Origin: Bacteroidota bacterium
GTDB lineage: Bacteria; Bacteroidota; Bacteroidia; Chitinophagales; Chitinophagaceae
Direction: 5' to 3'
NCBI GenBank assembly: GCA_020161535.1
Contig: JAIUNW010000005.1
Span: forward strand, 62,001-126,000
Length of the DNA stretch: 64,000 bases
In this document: positions 7,342 through 16,697 of the stretch, one piece after another
Position numbering within the stretch: position 1 is the first letter of the stretch
How the letters are laid out: every line of letters begins with the position of its first letter
Notes under the pieces: model-generated
Seen by the model: only the letters and a program-made list of their open reading frames with translations
Told to the model about the DNA's origin: nothing
Databases searched by the model: none
Made by a program: the position numbers and the translations under genes

Positions 7342-8280
7342 ATGATTTCGGTTAGTGTAAAAAATATCAGCAAACTATATGGCGCCGTTAAAGCGGTAGA
7401 CGATGTTTCATTCAACGTGCAGCAAGGCGAGTTGTTTGGCCTCATTGGCCCCGATGGCGCCGGCAAAACCTCGCTGTTCCGGATACTGACTACTTTGCTG
7501 TTGGCCGACCATGGTACCGCGTCTGTGAACGGTTTGGATGTGGTGAAAGACTATCGGGCCATCCGCAACAAGATCGGTTATATGCCCGGGCGTTTTTCTT
7601 TGTACCAGGACTTGACCGTCAACGAGAACCTGTCGTTTTTTGCGGCCATTTTTGGCACCAGTATCGAAGAGAATTATGCGCTTATCCGCGATATCTACGA
7701 ACAGATAAAACCATTCGGTAACCGCCGCGCAGGCAAACTGTCGGGTGGCATGAAACAAAAGCTGGCGCTCTGTTGCGCGCTGATCCACAAACCCGAAGTA
7801 TTGTTTCTGGACGAACCAACCACAGGCGTTGACGTGGTGTCTCGCAAAGAGTTCTGGGAAATGCTGGCGAGACTCAAAGAGCAGCAGATCACCATTGTGG
7901 TATCGACGCCTTATATGGATGAAGCGCGCAGGTGCGACCGCATTGCGCTGATGCAAGCAGGGAAAATCATGTCGGTAGAAACGCCCGAACGCATCATCCA
8001 TAATTTTCCCAAGCCGGTTTATGCTGTTGGTGCCACCGACTTATACGGCTTGCTTAAAGAATTGCGTGTTGATCCGGCAGTTGAAAGCTGTTATGCCTTC
8101 GGCGAATACCTGCACCTAACTGTACTTGCAGCAACAACCAGCGAACAATCGATTCATAGCATCGTACAAAAATACCAACCGAAAAACCTGGTCATCAAAG
8201 AGATTACCCCAACCATTGAAGACAGTTTTATCCGGCTCATGAATGAGCAAAATGCCAATGCAGAAAACGATGGAGAATAA
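7342..8280 (+). CDS. ABC transporter ATPase, equivalent to the N-terminal half of YbhF
   Basis: The 312-residue protein is a nucleotide-binding domain with Walker A GPDGAGKTS (about residues 35-43), the signature LSGGMKQKLALC, Walker B VLFLDEPTTGVD, and a C-terminal extension of about 80 residues. The unusual Asp in Walker A is also found in the first domain of E. coli YbhF. I prefer ATG 7342 (MISVSVKNISKLYG) over the GTG at 7306, since the domain begins there. Its end overlaps the next ATPase gene. With that gene it makes the ATPase pair of the exporter. Confidence 0.9.
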   Translation: MISVSVKNISKLYGAVKAVDDVSFNVQQGELFGLIGPDGAGKTSLFRILTTLLLADHGTASVNGLDVVKDYRAIRNKIGYMPGRFSLYQDLTVNENLSFFAAIFGTSIEENYALIRDIYEQIKPFGNRRAGKLSGGMKQKLALCCALIHKPEVLFLDEPTTGVDVVSRKEFWEMLARLKEQQITIVVSTPYMDEARRCDRIALMQAGKIMSVETPERIIHNFPKPVYAVGATDLYGLLKELRVDPAVESCYAFGEYLHLTVLAATTSEQSIHSIVQKYQPKNLVIKEITPTIEDSFIRLMNEQNANAENDGE

Positions 8281-9013
8281 AGCCATTATATGTCGTGAAC
8301 TGACCAAAGAGTTCGGTGATTTCAAAGCGGTAGATCGAATCAGTTTTGAAGTGAACCAGGGCGAGATTTTCGGCTTCCTGGGTGCCAACGGGGCCGGTAA
8401 AACCACGGCGATGCGCATCTTATGCGGACTCTCCTATCCCAGTTCGGGTGAAGCTACTGTAGCTGGCTTCGATGTGTATAAGCAACAAGAACAGATCAAG
8501 AAAAACATTGGCTACATGAGCCAGAAATTTTCTTTGTATGACAACCTCACCACCCTGGAGAATATTGAATTCTATGGCGGTGTCTACGGACTTTCCCGGC
8601 CGGAAATCAAAGAACGGAGTGCACAGCTCGTTCATACACTTGGGCTGGAAAAGGAAGTGAAAAAACTGGTGGGTGATTTACCCCTGGGATGGAAACAGAA
8701 GTTGGCTTTTTCTGTCGCCATTTTTCACCGGCCTAAAATCGTGTTCCTCGATGAACCCACCGGCGGTGTTGACCCCATCACCCGGCGTCAATTCTGGGAC
8801 ATGATTTACGAAGCCGCAGCAAGCGGTATTACGGTATTTGTAACAACGCATTATATGGACGAAGCTGAATACTGCCATCGCATTAGTGTGATGGTTGATG
8901 GGCGTGTGGAAGCGATCGACAGTCCCGCGAACCTAAAAGCCAGGTTCCATACCGATTCTATGGATGAAGTGTTTTACCAACTGGCCCGTGGTGCCAAAAG
9001 AACCGCCGATTGA
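8270..9013 (+). CDS. ABC transporter ATPase, equivalent to the C-terminal half of YbhF
   Basis: A second nucleotide-binding domain with Walker A GANGAGKTT, Walker B IVFLDEPTGGVDP and switch His in VTTHYMDEAEYC. The signature is degenerate, LPLGWKQKLAF instead of LSGGQ; the second domain of YbhF has the same kind of LPLGFKQRL sequence, so this is a family trait and not decay. Several in-frame ATGs exist (8243, 8252, 8258, 8270); 8270 begins the domain (MENKAIICRELTKEFG). It overlaps the preceding ATPase gene, indicating translational coupling. The two halves that are fused in E. coli are separate genes here. Confidence 0.9.
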   Translation: MENKAIICRELTKEFGDFKAVDRISFEVNQGEIFGFLGANGAGKTTAMRILCGLSYPSSGEATVAGFDVYKQQEQIKKNIGYMSQKFSLYDNLTTLENIEFYGGVYGLSRPEIKERSAQLVHTLGLEKEVKKLVGDLPLGWKQKLAFSVAIFHRPKIVFLDEPTGGVDPITRRQFWDMIYEAAASGITVFVTTHYMDEAEYCHRISVMVDGRVEAIDSPANLKARFHTDSMDEVFYQLARGAKRTAD

Positions 9014-9014
9014 T

Positions 9015-10121
9015 ATGAAACTGTTATTTGTCTTTATCAGAAAAGAATTTTACCATGTATTCAGGGATCGCAGAACCTTGCTGATTCTTTTTGGCTTGCC
9101 CATCGTGCAGATCATTCTTTTCGGTTATGCGTTGAGCAGTGAAGTAAAAAATATTGGCATTGCTATCCAGGACAACGCACATGATATTCATACAGCACAA
9201 ATTACCGAGAAGATACAGTCGAGTAGCTATTTTAAGTTGCAACCGGCGGTATCCAACTATGCCGACATTGAACAGCAATTCAAGAATGGCAGCATAAAGT
9301 GCGCCTTGGTTTTCCCGGTTAATTTCGGTGCTGATCTGCTGCGTACAGGCGGTGCGCAAATTCAATTGATTGCAGATGCGTCTGACCCCAATACCGCCAC
9401 GACCCTCACCAACTACCTGCAGTCGATCATCAACAGTTACCAACAGCAACTCAATCCGAATGCAAAGATCAGCTATGAAATCATTCCTGAAACCAGGCAA
9501 TTGTACAACGAAGAACAAAATGGTTCACTTAATTTTGTTCCAGGTGTGATTGCCCTGATATTCATGATCGTGAGCACGGCCCTGACCTCGGTGGCTGTGG
9601 TCAGGGAAAAAGAACTCGGCACCATGGAGATATTGCTGGTATCGCCTCTAAAACCAGTAATGGTATTAATCGCCAAAGCCATTCCCTACCTCGTTCTTTC
9701 ACTGATCAATTTCGTCGTGATCTTGGTGCTATCTGTTTTTCTACTGAAAGTGGAAATCAAAGGGAGCGTCGCTTTGCTTTTTGCAGAAAGTATTTTGTTC
9801 ATCATCACCTGCCTGGCATTGGGGTTACTCATCTCAAACGTGACCGCTTCACAGCAAACCGCCATGTTGATATCGATGATGGGCATGATGTTACCCACCC
9901 TGATACTCACCGGCTTTATGTTCCCCCTCGAAAATATGCCGGTGCTTTTTCAATTAATATCGCACGTGATTCCCTCGCGGTATTACTATATCATCATCAA
10001 AAACGTAATGCTCAAAGGCCTTGGCTTTGGGTATGTATGGAAAGAAACACTGGTGCTGGCCTTTATGACGGTGAGTTTGCTCGCCATCGCATTGCGTAAA
10101 TTCAAAACCAGACTGGCGTGA
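9015..10121 (+). CDS. ABC-2 type permease (YbhS-like)
   Basis: Membrane subunit of the exporter, 368 residues. One N-terminal membrane segment (TLLILFGLPIVQIILFGYAL, about 20-40) precedes a large extracytoplasmic domain (about 45-170), then five membrane segments follow, with the typical VVREKELGTMEILLVSPL loop after the second. ATG 9015 (MKLLFVFIRKEFYHVFRD) is preferred to the longer frame from 8964, which would overlap the ATPase by 50 bp. It overlaps the second permease by 4 bp. The substrate cannot be read from sequence; relatives export drugs, Na+ or other small molecules. Confidence 0.9.
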   Translation: MKLLFVFIRKEFYHVFRDRRTLLILFGLPIVQIILFGYALSSEVKNIGIAIQDNAHDIHTAQITEKIQSSSYFKLQPAVSNYADIEQQFKNGSIKCALVFPVNFGADLLRTGGAQIQLIADASDPNTATTLTNYLQSIINSYQQQLNPNAKISYEIIPETRQLYNEEQNGSLNFVPGVIALIFMIVSTALTSVAVVREKELGTMEILLVSPLKPVMVLIAKAIPYLVLSLINFVVILVLSVFLLKVEIKGSVALLFAESILFIITCLALGLLISNVTASQQTAMLISMMGMMLPTLILTGFMFPLENMPVLFQLISHVIPSRYYYIIIKNVMLKGLGFGYVWKETLVLAFMTVSLLAIALRKFKTRLA

Positions 10122-11242
10122 AAGTATTAGGCTTTTTATTGCAGAAAGAGTTTCGGCAGATATTCCGCGACAAAACCATACTGGCAATGATGTTCGCCAT
10201 GCCCATCATTCAGTTGATCATCATGCCGCTGGCAGCCAATTTTGAAGTGAAGAATGTTAACCTGGTATATGTTGACCATGACCATAGCAGCTTGTCGCAA
10301 AAACTGGTGCACAAAATTGCTTCTTCGGGTTATTTCAAACTCGTGGCTACCCCGAGCTCCTATGGCAGTGCGATGACTTTCATTGAAGTGGGCGATGCCG
10401 ATCTCGTTTTAGAGATACCCGCGGGCTTTGAAAAAAACCTGGTTCGCGAAGGCAGCCAGCGCATCAACCTATCGGTCGATGCCATCAATGGCACCAAATC
10501 AGTTATTGGTGGCGGATACCTCCAGGCGGTGATCAAAGACTTCAACCGGGCACTCGACCTCAACATCAAACTTGCAACCACCGCTTCCACAAATACTGCT
10601 GCGGCCATTTCGGTCGACACGGTAAACTGGTACAACCCCCGCGCTGAATACAAATACTATATGGTGCCAGGCATACTTGTTCTGTTGTTGACCCTGATCG
10701 GCGGGTTCATTACTGCCCTCAACATTGTACGGGAAAAAGAAATCGGCACCATTGAACAAATCAATGTTACGCCGGTACAGAAATGGCAATTCATCCTCGG
10801 AAAACTAGTCCCGTTCTGGATAGTCGGTATGATCGTCTTTACCCTGGGGTTAATCGTCATGTACTTGGTGTACGGCATATTCCCCAAGGGCAGCATTGCA
10901 TTGCTTTACCTTTTTGCCGCCGTGTACCTGGTGGCGCTACTCGGTTTGGGTTTGCTCATTTCAACTTTTGCCGACACGCAATTGCAGGCCATGTTTGTCG
11001 CCTTTTTCTTCATGATGATATTCATGTTGATGTGCGGCTTTTTTACCAGCATCGACAGTATGCCCGATTGGGCGAAACAACTCTCCGGTTTAACACCCGT
11101 GACCCATTTCATCACCGTTGTGCGACTGATCGTGTTAAAAGGAAGCGGGTTTGCCGACGTAAAAACCGAACTCGGCTGGTTGCTGGGTTTCGCTTTGGCA
11201 CTAAACGGCCTGGCGATATTCAACTATCGCAAAACGACCTGA
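10118..11242 (+). CDS. ABC-2 type permease (YbhR-like)
   Basis: Second membrane subunit, 374 residues, paralogous to the preceding one: N-terminal segment TILAMMFAMPIIQLIIMPLA, an extracytoplasmic domain, NIVREKEIGTIEQINVTPVQ loop and five C-terminal membrane helices. It starts with GTG in the GTGA overlap with the upstream stop, showing translational coupling. It is the last gene of the export operon and converges on pruA 25 bp later. The two permeases probably form a heterodimer with the two ATPases. Confidence 0.9.
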   Translation: MKVLGFLLQKEFRQIFRDKTILAMMFAMPIIQLIIMPLAANFEVKNVNLVYVDHDHSSLSQKLVHKIASSGYFKLVATPSSYGSAMTFIEVGDADLVLEIPAGFEKNLVREGSQRINLSVDAINGTKSVIGGGYLQAVIKDFNRALDLNIKLATTASTNTAAAISVDTVNWYNPRAEYKYYMVPGILVLLLTLIGGFITALNIVREKEIGTIEQINVTPVQKWQFILGKLVPFWIVGMIVFTLGLIVMYLVYGIFPKGSIALLYLFAAVYLVALLGLGLLISTFADTQLQAMFVAFFFMMIFMLMCGFFTSIDSMPDWAKQLSGLTPVTHFITVVRLIVLKGSGFADVKTELGWLLGFALALNGLAIFNYRKTT

Positions 11243-11267
11243 TCTTTTTACACCACTTATCGCTATT

Positions 11268-12899
11268 TTATTCTTCTGCGAGGAAGGGATATCTAAAGTT
11301 GGTAGGTGGATTAAATGTTTCCTTGATGGTGCGGGCGCTTAACCAACGATAGAGGTTCAGCATCGAGCCGGCTTTGTCGTTGGTACCGCTTGCGCGGGCG
11401 CCGCCAAAAGGTTGTTGTCCGACCACCGCACCAGTGGGCTTGTCGTTGATGTAGAAATTACCAGCCGCATTGCGCAGGCGGTTTGTTGCCAGTTCAATCG
11501 CTTCACGATCCTGCGCCAGTATTGAACCTGTCAATGCGTATGGTGAAGTGGTATCCACGAGTGTGAGTGCCTTGTCGAAATTATTCGCATCATACACGTA
11601 AATGGTTAACACCGGTCCAAACAATTCTTCACACATCGTTACATATTTGGGATCGCGCACTTCGATAACGGTTGGTTCAATGAAATACCCCTTGCGTTTA
11701 TCGCAGTTACCGCCCACCAGGATCTTCGCACCACGGTCTTTTTTCGCGCGGTCGATGTAGCGCTTCAGTTTATCATAGCTGCGTTCGTCAATGACGGCGT
11801 TGATGAAATTCGAAAAATCTTCCACGGTACCCATCTTCATTTGCGACACCTGGTCGATCAGTTTTCGTTTTACCGCATCTGCAATATTGGAGGGAATATA
11901 CGCGCGTGAAGCAGCCGAGCATTTTTGTCCCTGGTATTCAAAAGCGCCCCGGGCCAGTGCGGTAGCCACCACATCCGGATCGGCCGATTTATGGGCCAAC
12001 ACAAAGTCCTTGCCGCCGGTTTCACCCACAATGCGCGGATAGGTTTTGAACTTGCCCATATTCGCACCGATGGTTGCCCACATGGTATTAAACACACCAG
12101 TTGAACCAGTAAAATGCACGCCGGCAAAATCCGGATGGTTGAAGCAAATACCACCCAAGGTTGGACCATCCACATAAATCAGGTTGATGACACCATCGGG
12201 CAGTCCGGCTTCCTGCAATACTTTCATAAACATCTGCGCTGAATACACCTGCGTATGCGCGGCCTTCCATACAACCGTATTGCCACACATAGCGGCCGAT
12301 GTAGGCAGGTTGCCACCAATAGCGGTGAAATTAAATGGCGTAATGGCGAGTACAAAACCTTCGAGCGGACGCCATTCGAGGCGGTTGTGAATGCCCGGCG
12401 CGCTGATGGGTTGTTGCTTATAAATCTCACTCAGAAAGTGCACATTGAAACGCAAAAAATCAATGATCTCACAAGCCGCATCTATTTCTGCCTGGTAAAT
12501 ATTCTTGCTTTGTCCCAGCATGGTAGTGCCATTCATATAGGCACGGTATTTCGTCGCAATCAGGTCGGCTGCTTTCAAAAAAATCGCCGCCCGATTTTCC
12601 CAACTCATCGCTGCCCAACTTGCTTTCGCTTTCAAGGCTGCATCGATGGCCTGTTGCACATGGTTTTTATTGCCTTCATGAAAATAACCAAGTACATGGT
12701 CTTTTTCGTGTGGCGGATGGATGGCTACTTTTTTGCCGGTGCGCACCGCGCGACCACCGATATACATGGGAATATCCGCTTCCTTTTTCTTCAGCTCGGC
12801 CAATACTTTTTTCTGGGCTATTTTTTCAGGCGAACCGGGTGCATAATTCAGTACTGGTTCGTTGGCAGGCAGCGGATAAGAAAATGTACCTAGAGACAT
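11268..12899 (-). CDS. pruA: L-glutamate gamma-semialdehyde (1-pyrroline-5-carboxylate) dehydrogenase
   Basis: It oxidises glutamate gamma-semialdehyde, formed from proline via pyrroline-5-carboxylate, to glutamate with NAD+. The 543-residue single-domain enzyme has the aldehyde-dehydrogenase general base in GETGGKD (E293) and catalytic cysteine in GQKCSAAS (C327), with the P5C-dehydrogenase-type C-terminus (GARASGTNDKAGS and onward). No proline dehydrogenase gene is nearby, so the first step must be encoded elsewhere. It lies 16 bp downstream of prfB and may share its transcript. Confidence 0.95.
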   Translation of the reverse strand: MSLGTFSYPLPANEPVLNYAPGSPEKIAQKKVLAELKKKEADIPMYIGGRAVRTGKKVAIHPPHEKDHVLGYFHEGNKNHVQQAIDAALKAKASWAAMSWENRAAIFLKAADLIATKYRAYMNGTTMLGQSKNIYQAEIDAACEIIDFLRFNVHFLSEIYKQQPISAPGIHNRLEWRPLEGFVLAITPFNFTAIGGNLPTSAAMCGNTVVWKAAHTQVYSAQMFMKVLQEAGLPDGVINLIYVDGPTLGGICFNHPDFAGVHFTGSTGVFNTMWATIGANMGKFKTYPRIVGETGGKDFVLAHKSADPDVVATALARGAFEYQGQKCSAASRAYIPSNIADAVKRKLIDQVSQMKMGTVEDFSNFINAVIDERSYDKLKRYIDRAKKDRGAKILVGGNCDKRKGYFIEPTVIEVRDPKYVTMCEELFGPVLTIYVYDANNFDKALTLVDTTSPYALTGSILAQDREAIELATNRLRNAAGNFYINDKPTGAVVGQQPFGGARASGTNDKAGSMLNLYRWLSARTIKETFNPPTNFRYPFLAEE

Positions 12900-12915
12900 G
12901 TTTGTGTTTTTAGCG

Positions 12916-14014
12916 TTAAGAAGTGGGTTCTTCCTCTTTCTGGCTCATCAGGTAAGCTTTGATGAATCCGTCGAGTTCACCATCCATCACCGGTTGTATA
13001 TTGCCGACTTCAAAATCGGTACGATGGTCTTTGATCATTTTATAGGGATGGAAAACATAACTGCGAATCTGGCTGCCCCATTCAATCTTCTTTTTGGAAG
13101 CATTGCTGGCATTTTTTAACTCCTCCCGCTTGCGAAGTTCTTCTTCATACAACCGGCTCTTCAACATCTGCATGGCTTTCTCCCGGTTGCCGAGCTGGGT
13201 GCGTTCAGTTTGACAGATCACCACGATGCCGGTGGGAATATGGGTCAGCATCACTTTCGTTTCCACCTTGTTCACGTTTTGTCCGCCGGCGCCCCCACTA
13301 CGGGCTGTTTCCATTTTCACTTCACTGTCTTTCACTTCAATTTCAATGCTGTCATCCACCAAAGGATATACAAATATCGAAGCAAACGAGGTATGTCGGC
13401 GGGCATTGGAATCAAAGGGCGATATCCGCACCAACCGGTGCACCCCGCTCTCGCCTTTCAGGAAACCATAGGCGAATGGGCCATCAAATTGATAAGTAGC
13501 GCTTTTAATGCCGGCGCCATCACCGTCTTGCCAGTCGAGTTCCGTAACAGAATAGCCCTGTTTCTCGCCATACATGCGATACATGCGGGCCAGCATCTGG
13601 GCCCAGTCCTGGCTCTCGGTGCCGCCCGCCCCCGAGTTGATCTGCACCACGGCGGGCAGTTCATCTTCCGGCTGGTTGAGGGTACTCTTGAATTCGGCAT
13701 CTTCGGCAGCAGCCATGGCCTTGTCGTAGGCTTCTTTTACCTCTTCTTCGCTGGCTTCGCCGGCTTTCCAGAAATCGTGTAAAACGGCAAAATCTTCCAC
13801 AGCCGTATCAACGGCGGTATAGAGGCCGATCCAGTATTCGTCTACCTTTATTTCCTTGAGAATGGCGGTAGCCCGCTGGTTATCATCCCAAAATCCCGGA
13901 GAAAGTGTTAATTGTTTGTCTTGTTGTATCTTTTGTTCGCGGTTAGCGACGTCAAAGAAACCTCCTTAGAACCGAAACCCGTTCCCGTAAATCCTTTAAA
14001 TTTTCTTGTGTCAT
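12916..14014 (-). CDS. prfB: Peptide chain release factor 2, with programmed +1 frameshift
   Basis: RF2 recognises UGA and UAA stop codons and triggers peptide release. The gene is in two frames: codons 1-20 from ATG 14014 down to 13955 ([20 protein letters not shown]), an in-frame TGA at 13954-13952, then, after skipping base 13954, the main frame from 13953 to 12916. The joined product is 365 residues, the normal RF2 length. The anticodon-like tripeptide SPF is at about 198-200 and the peptidyl-hydrolase loop GGQ ([13 protein letters not shown]) at about 241. A gene caller that ignores the shift would start at GTG 13800 and lose the N-terminal 70 residues. The frameshift lets RF2 level control its own synthesis. 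Confidence 0.95.
13951..13966 (-). promoter_or_regulatory. prfB +1 frameshift site
   Basis: Read on the minus strand the site is AGG AGG TTT CTT TGA C: a Shine-Dalgarno-like AGGAGG, the slippery CTT codon, the weak TGA-C stop. This is the classical autoregulatory signal: slow decoding of TGA when RF2 is low lets the ribosome slip from CTT to TTT. The spacing of the AGGAGG to CTT matches the known bacterial sites. Confidence 0.93.
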
Positions 14015-14094
14015 AGCGGGGGCGAAGATAACATTCTCTAAACATTTAACCTTCGTAAATTGCCGTTCTATATTAATTAACCGGTCTAGTATTG

Positions 14095-14802
14095 ATGAAA
14101 CTCTACCTTTATTTGACGGCTGCCTGCTCTGTTCTTTTTCTCGCCTACTGTGCCCAAAAAGAAAATCCCAATCGGTCGGCGGGCACCGAAGCCAGTTTTA
14201 CCAGTAACCTCAGCGATAACAGCAATGGCCCATCGCAAGCCACCGATACCGCCACGTTTGGCGCGGGTTGTTTCTGGTGTGTGGAAGCCGTTTTTCAGCA
14301 ATTGAATGGGGTGTTGAAGGTGACCTCGGGCTATTCTGGCGGCCATGTGGCCAATCCCAGCTATGAGCAGGTTTGTCAAAAAAACACCGGCCATGCCGAA
14401 GTAATCCGGATTGTGTTCGACCCCACCGTTATCAGTTTTGATGAATTGCTCGAAGTATTCTGGCAAACCCACGACCCTACTACCTTAAATCAACAGGGCA
14501 ACGATGTGGGTCCGCAGTACCGCAGTGCTGTTTTTTACCACAATGCTGAACAAAAGGCAAAGGCCGAGGCTTATAAAGCGGCGCTCGACAAAAGTGGCGC
14601 CTTCCGCGCACCGATAACTACGGAGATTAGTCCGCTGAAAAACTTTTACGAAGCAGAAGACTACCACCAAAGCTATTATATCAACAATGGCTCCCAGCCA
14701 TATTGTTATTTTGTTATACGACCAAAGATGGAGAAGTTCGAAAAGGTCTTCAAAGACAAACTGAAAAAAAACCAGGCAGCCCAGGCCAAAAGTCGACCGT
14801 AA
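14095..14802 (+). CDS. msrA: Peptide-methionine (S)-S-oxide reductase, lipoprotein form
   Basis: MsrA reduces methionine-S-sulfoxide in oxidised proteins, with thioredoxin as electron donor. The catalytic motif GCFWC is at residues 58-62 (catalytic C59), followed by the family segments YSGGHVANPSYEQVC and GHAEVIRIVFDP. An N-terminal lipoprotein signal (SVLFLAYC, lipid Cys at about 20) and a Ser/Asn-rich linker to about 55 place the enzyme in the periplasm or on an outer membrane face. ATG 14095 is chosen over the TTG just before it. The 235 residues include the extra leader. It stands alone, divergent from prfB. Confidence 0.93.
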   Translation: MKLYLYLTAACSVLFLAYCAQKENPNRSAGTEASFTSNLSDNSNGPSQATDTATFGAGCFWCVEAVFQQLNGVLKVTSGYSGGHVANPSYEQVCQKNTGHAEVIRIVFDPTVISFDELLEVFWQTHDPTTLNQQGNDVGPQYRSAVFYHNAEQKAKAEAYKAALDKSGAFRAPITTEISPLKNFYEAEDYHQSYYINNGSQPYCYFVIRPKMEKFEKVFKDKLKKNQAAQAKSRP

Positions 14803-15054
14803 ATTCTTCTTGTTTTCAGGTAGATTTTAAAACTTGAAAATTACCAAGACCATTTTTCGTGTTTTATTTGCCTGATGAGGTTGAATGCCGGCCTCAATAA
14901 CCTTTACAACTACCGTCTGGTATGCGCGAAATATAAACAGCTGGTGTCGGGTGAGACCTTGCCGGGTTGAAATAGCGTGTTGCAACATCGGCTTGTACAT
15001 TAATTTTTACGGTATCGGGTTTGAGATTTAAGTAAATTCGAAGCAACCAAGAAC
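14803..15054. other. 252-bp intergenic gap before the Sus-type locus
   Basis: No ORF or RNA gene is recognisable. There is an imperfect inverted repeat TTTTCAGG/CTTGAAAA around 14814-14840, too A-rich and without a U-run to be called a terminator with confidence. The promoter of the ECF sigma gene should be here, but no clear TAnnTTTG element was found. Confidence 0.5.
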
Positions 15055-15576
15055 TTGAAATTGCTTCGACAGACTGATCCATCGGCCTGCTTCGCAGAAT
15101 TGTACCAGCAACATGCAGAAGCGCTGTTCAGGCTGGCTGTAAGGGCCACCAAATCAAGTGCGCATGCCCATGACCTGGTACAAGAAGTGTTCCTCAAATG
15201 CTGGGCAAAGCGCGACCAATGGCCAGAGATCAATGACCTGGAAGCCTGGTTGTACCGGGTAAGTGCCAATCAACTAATCGATTTCATACGTAAAACGGCC
15301 GTCGACCGTCGATGCCGGCAGCAGCTCTGGCAACAGGTACAAACATCGACGCCTACCGATACAGCGATTGCATTTGACGCCAAAGAACAAGCGCGGCTAT
15401 TGCGTGCTGCCATCGACTTATTGCCAGCGCAACGCCGTACGATTTTTCTGCTCAACCGCGAAGAAGGCATGAGCTACCAGGAAATTGCCGATGAGATGAA
15501 CATATCGCGCCATACCGTCAAAAACCAATTGTCGGCCGCTTTACAAAACCTTCGCCGCTTCTTTTCCCGCCTGTAA
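15055..15576 (+). CDS. ECF RNA polymerase sigma factor
   Basis: A 173-residue sigma-70 family protein with region 2 (AHDLVQEVFLKCWAKRDQW, about 36-55) and region 4 helix-turn-helix (LPAQRRTIFLLNREEGMSYQ to HTVKNQLS, about 120-160). It begins at TTG 15055; no in-frame ATG lies near, so this start is likely but not certain. It is followed by a FecR-type anti-sigma gene and a SusC/SusD pair; in such loci the TonB-dependent receptor's N-terminal signalling domain contacts FecR when substrate binds, releasing the sigma factor to transcribe susCD. Confidence 0.9.
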   Translation: MKLLRQTDPSACFAELYQQHAEALFRLAVRATKSSAHAHDLVQEVFLKCWAKRDQWPEINDLEAWLYRVSANQLIDFIRKTAVDRRCRQQLWQQVQTSTPTDTAIAFDAKEQARLLRAAIDLLPAQRRTIFLLNREEGMSYQEIADEMNISRHTVKNQLSAALQNLRRFFSRL

Positions 15577-15680
15577 ATATTTTTTTTCACATCAGATAGG
15601 ACGATCAGGTCACTGCTTCGTCTTTACCTATATGGCACCCGGCTGCATACGGCCTTGCCGTCTTATAACAACTGAACATT

Positions 15681-16676
15681 ATGGAAGACCGGATACATTA
15701 CCTGTTCCGAAAATACTTGAACAACACCTGCAATAAAGCGGAGCTGGAAGAGCTGTTCGATTTAATTGAACAGGCCGAGCCGCAGTCGCCTTTGCGGGAA
15801 AAATTGATCGAGACATTACTCGAAAAAAATCCCCCCGACAGCCGGGATATAAAAAGCCCCAACCGCTTGAAAATAGTTCGCGAACCGGCCGTTGAAACAA
15901 CAAAAAATCGGCGCTTTACCCTGGGCCGTTTTTCGGTAGCTGCGGCTGTCGCCGGATTGGTTTTTGGCATGGCAGGCTGGTATTACCTGCAGAACAGGCC
16001 CGCCAATGGCGCAGCACCCATTGCCAAATCTGCCAGCCCGGCTGTTAGCAAAACCACCGCTCGATCTGAATACAAATACCTGCTTTTGCCCGACAGCTCA
16101 CAGGTATGGTTAAACGCTGAAAGCAAACTGGACTTCCCTGCCAATTTTGGTACCAACGACCGGCATGTGGTGTTAACCGGCGAAGCCTATTTTGATGTAA
16201 AGCATGCCGATAAGCAACCCTTTATCATCCATACGGCAGGTGTTACCACTACCGTATTGGGAACGGCATTTAATATCAAGGCCTATCCCGGCGGTGAAAA
16301 AATTATTGTGACCGTTAAACGCGGAAAAGTAAAAGTTGATTATGGTCAAAAGCAACTCGCGGTGTTGGTGCGCGGACAAGAAATCAGCATCGACACCACC
16401 CAAAACCTGGTGCATGAAAAAAAACTAACTGCACGTGAAACAGAAACCTGGCACGAAGGCAATTTATCGTACGATGATTTTGCCCTGGCCGATGTACTGT
16501 CTGATTTACAGCGGGTGTACGATGCCCGGATCAGGGTGGGCGATCCTGCTATTAAACGGCTGCGCATTTCAACTTCCTTCAGACGAGAACAAGGTATTGA
16601 ACAGGCACTGGAAATTTTGTGCAGACTGACAGATAAGAAGCTTATTAAGAACAACGGTGAATACATTCTTCAATAA
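15681..16676 (+). CDS. FecR-family anti-sigma factor
   Basis: A 331-residue inner-membrane regulator. The cytoplasmic N-terminus (about 1-75) would hold the ECF sigma factor, one membrane helix (VAAAVAGLVFGMAGWYYL, about 92-109) crosses the membrane, the periplasmic FecR domain (about 125-235, with LPDSSQVWLNAESKLDFP and TTVLGTAFNIKAY) follows, and the C-terminal small domain (about 260-331) is typical of Bacteroidota FecR proteins. It lies 104 bp after the sigma gene and 21 bp before susC, and transmits the receptor's substrate signal to the sigma factor. Confidence 0.92.
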   Translation: MEDRIHYLFRKYLNNTCNKAELEELFDLIEQAEPQSPLREKLIETLLEKNPPDSRDIKSPNRLKIVREPAVETTKNRRFTLGRFSVAAAVAGLVFGMAGWYYLQNRPANGAAPIAKSASPAVSKTTARSEYKYLLLPDSSQVWLNAESKLDFPANFGTNDRHVVLTGEAYFDVKHADKQPFIIHTAGVTTTVLGTAFNIKAYPGGEKIIVTVKRGKVKVDYGQKQLAVLVRGQEISIDTTQNLVHEKKLTARETETWHEGNLSYDDFALADVLSDLQRVYDARIRVGDPAIKRLRISTSFRREQGIEQALEILCRLTDKKLIKNNGEYILQ

Positions 16677-16697
16677 CCGGAATATCAAAACTAGAAT

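Noticed and set aside
13800..13803. GTG at 13800 as the start of prfB
   Set aside because: The upstream frame with the classical TGA frameshift site gives the full-length 365-residue RF2; the short version would lack the N-terminal domain.
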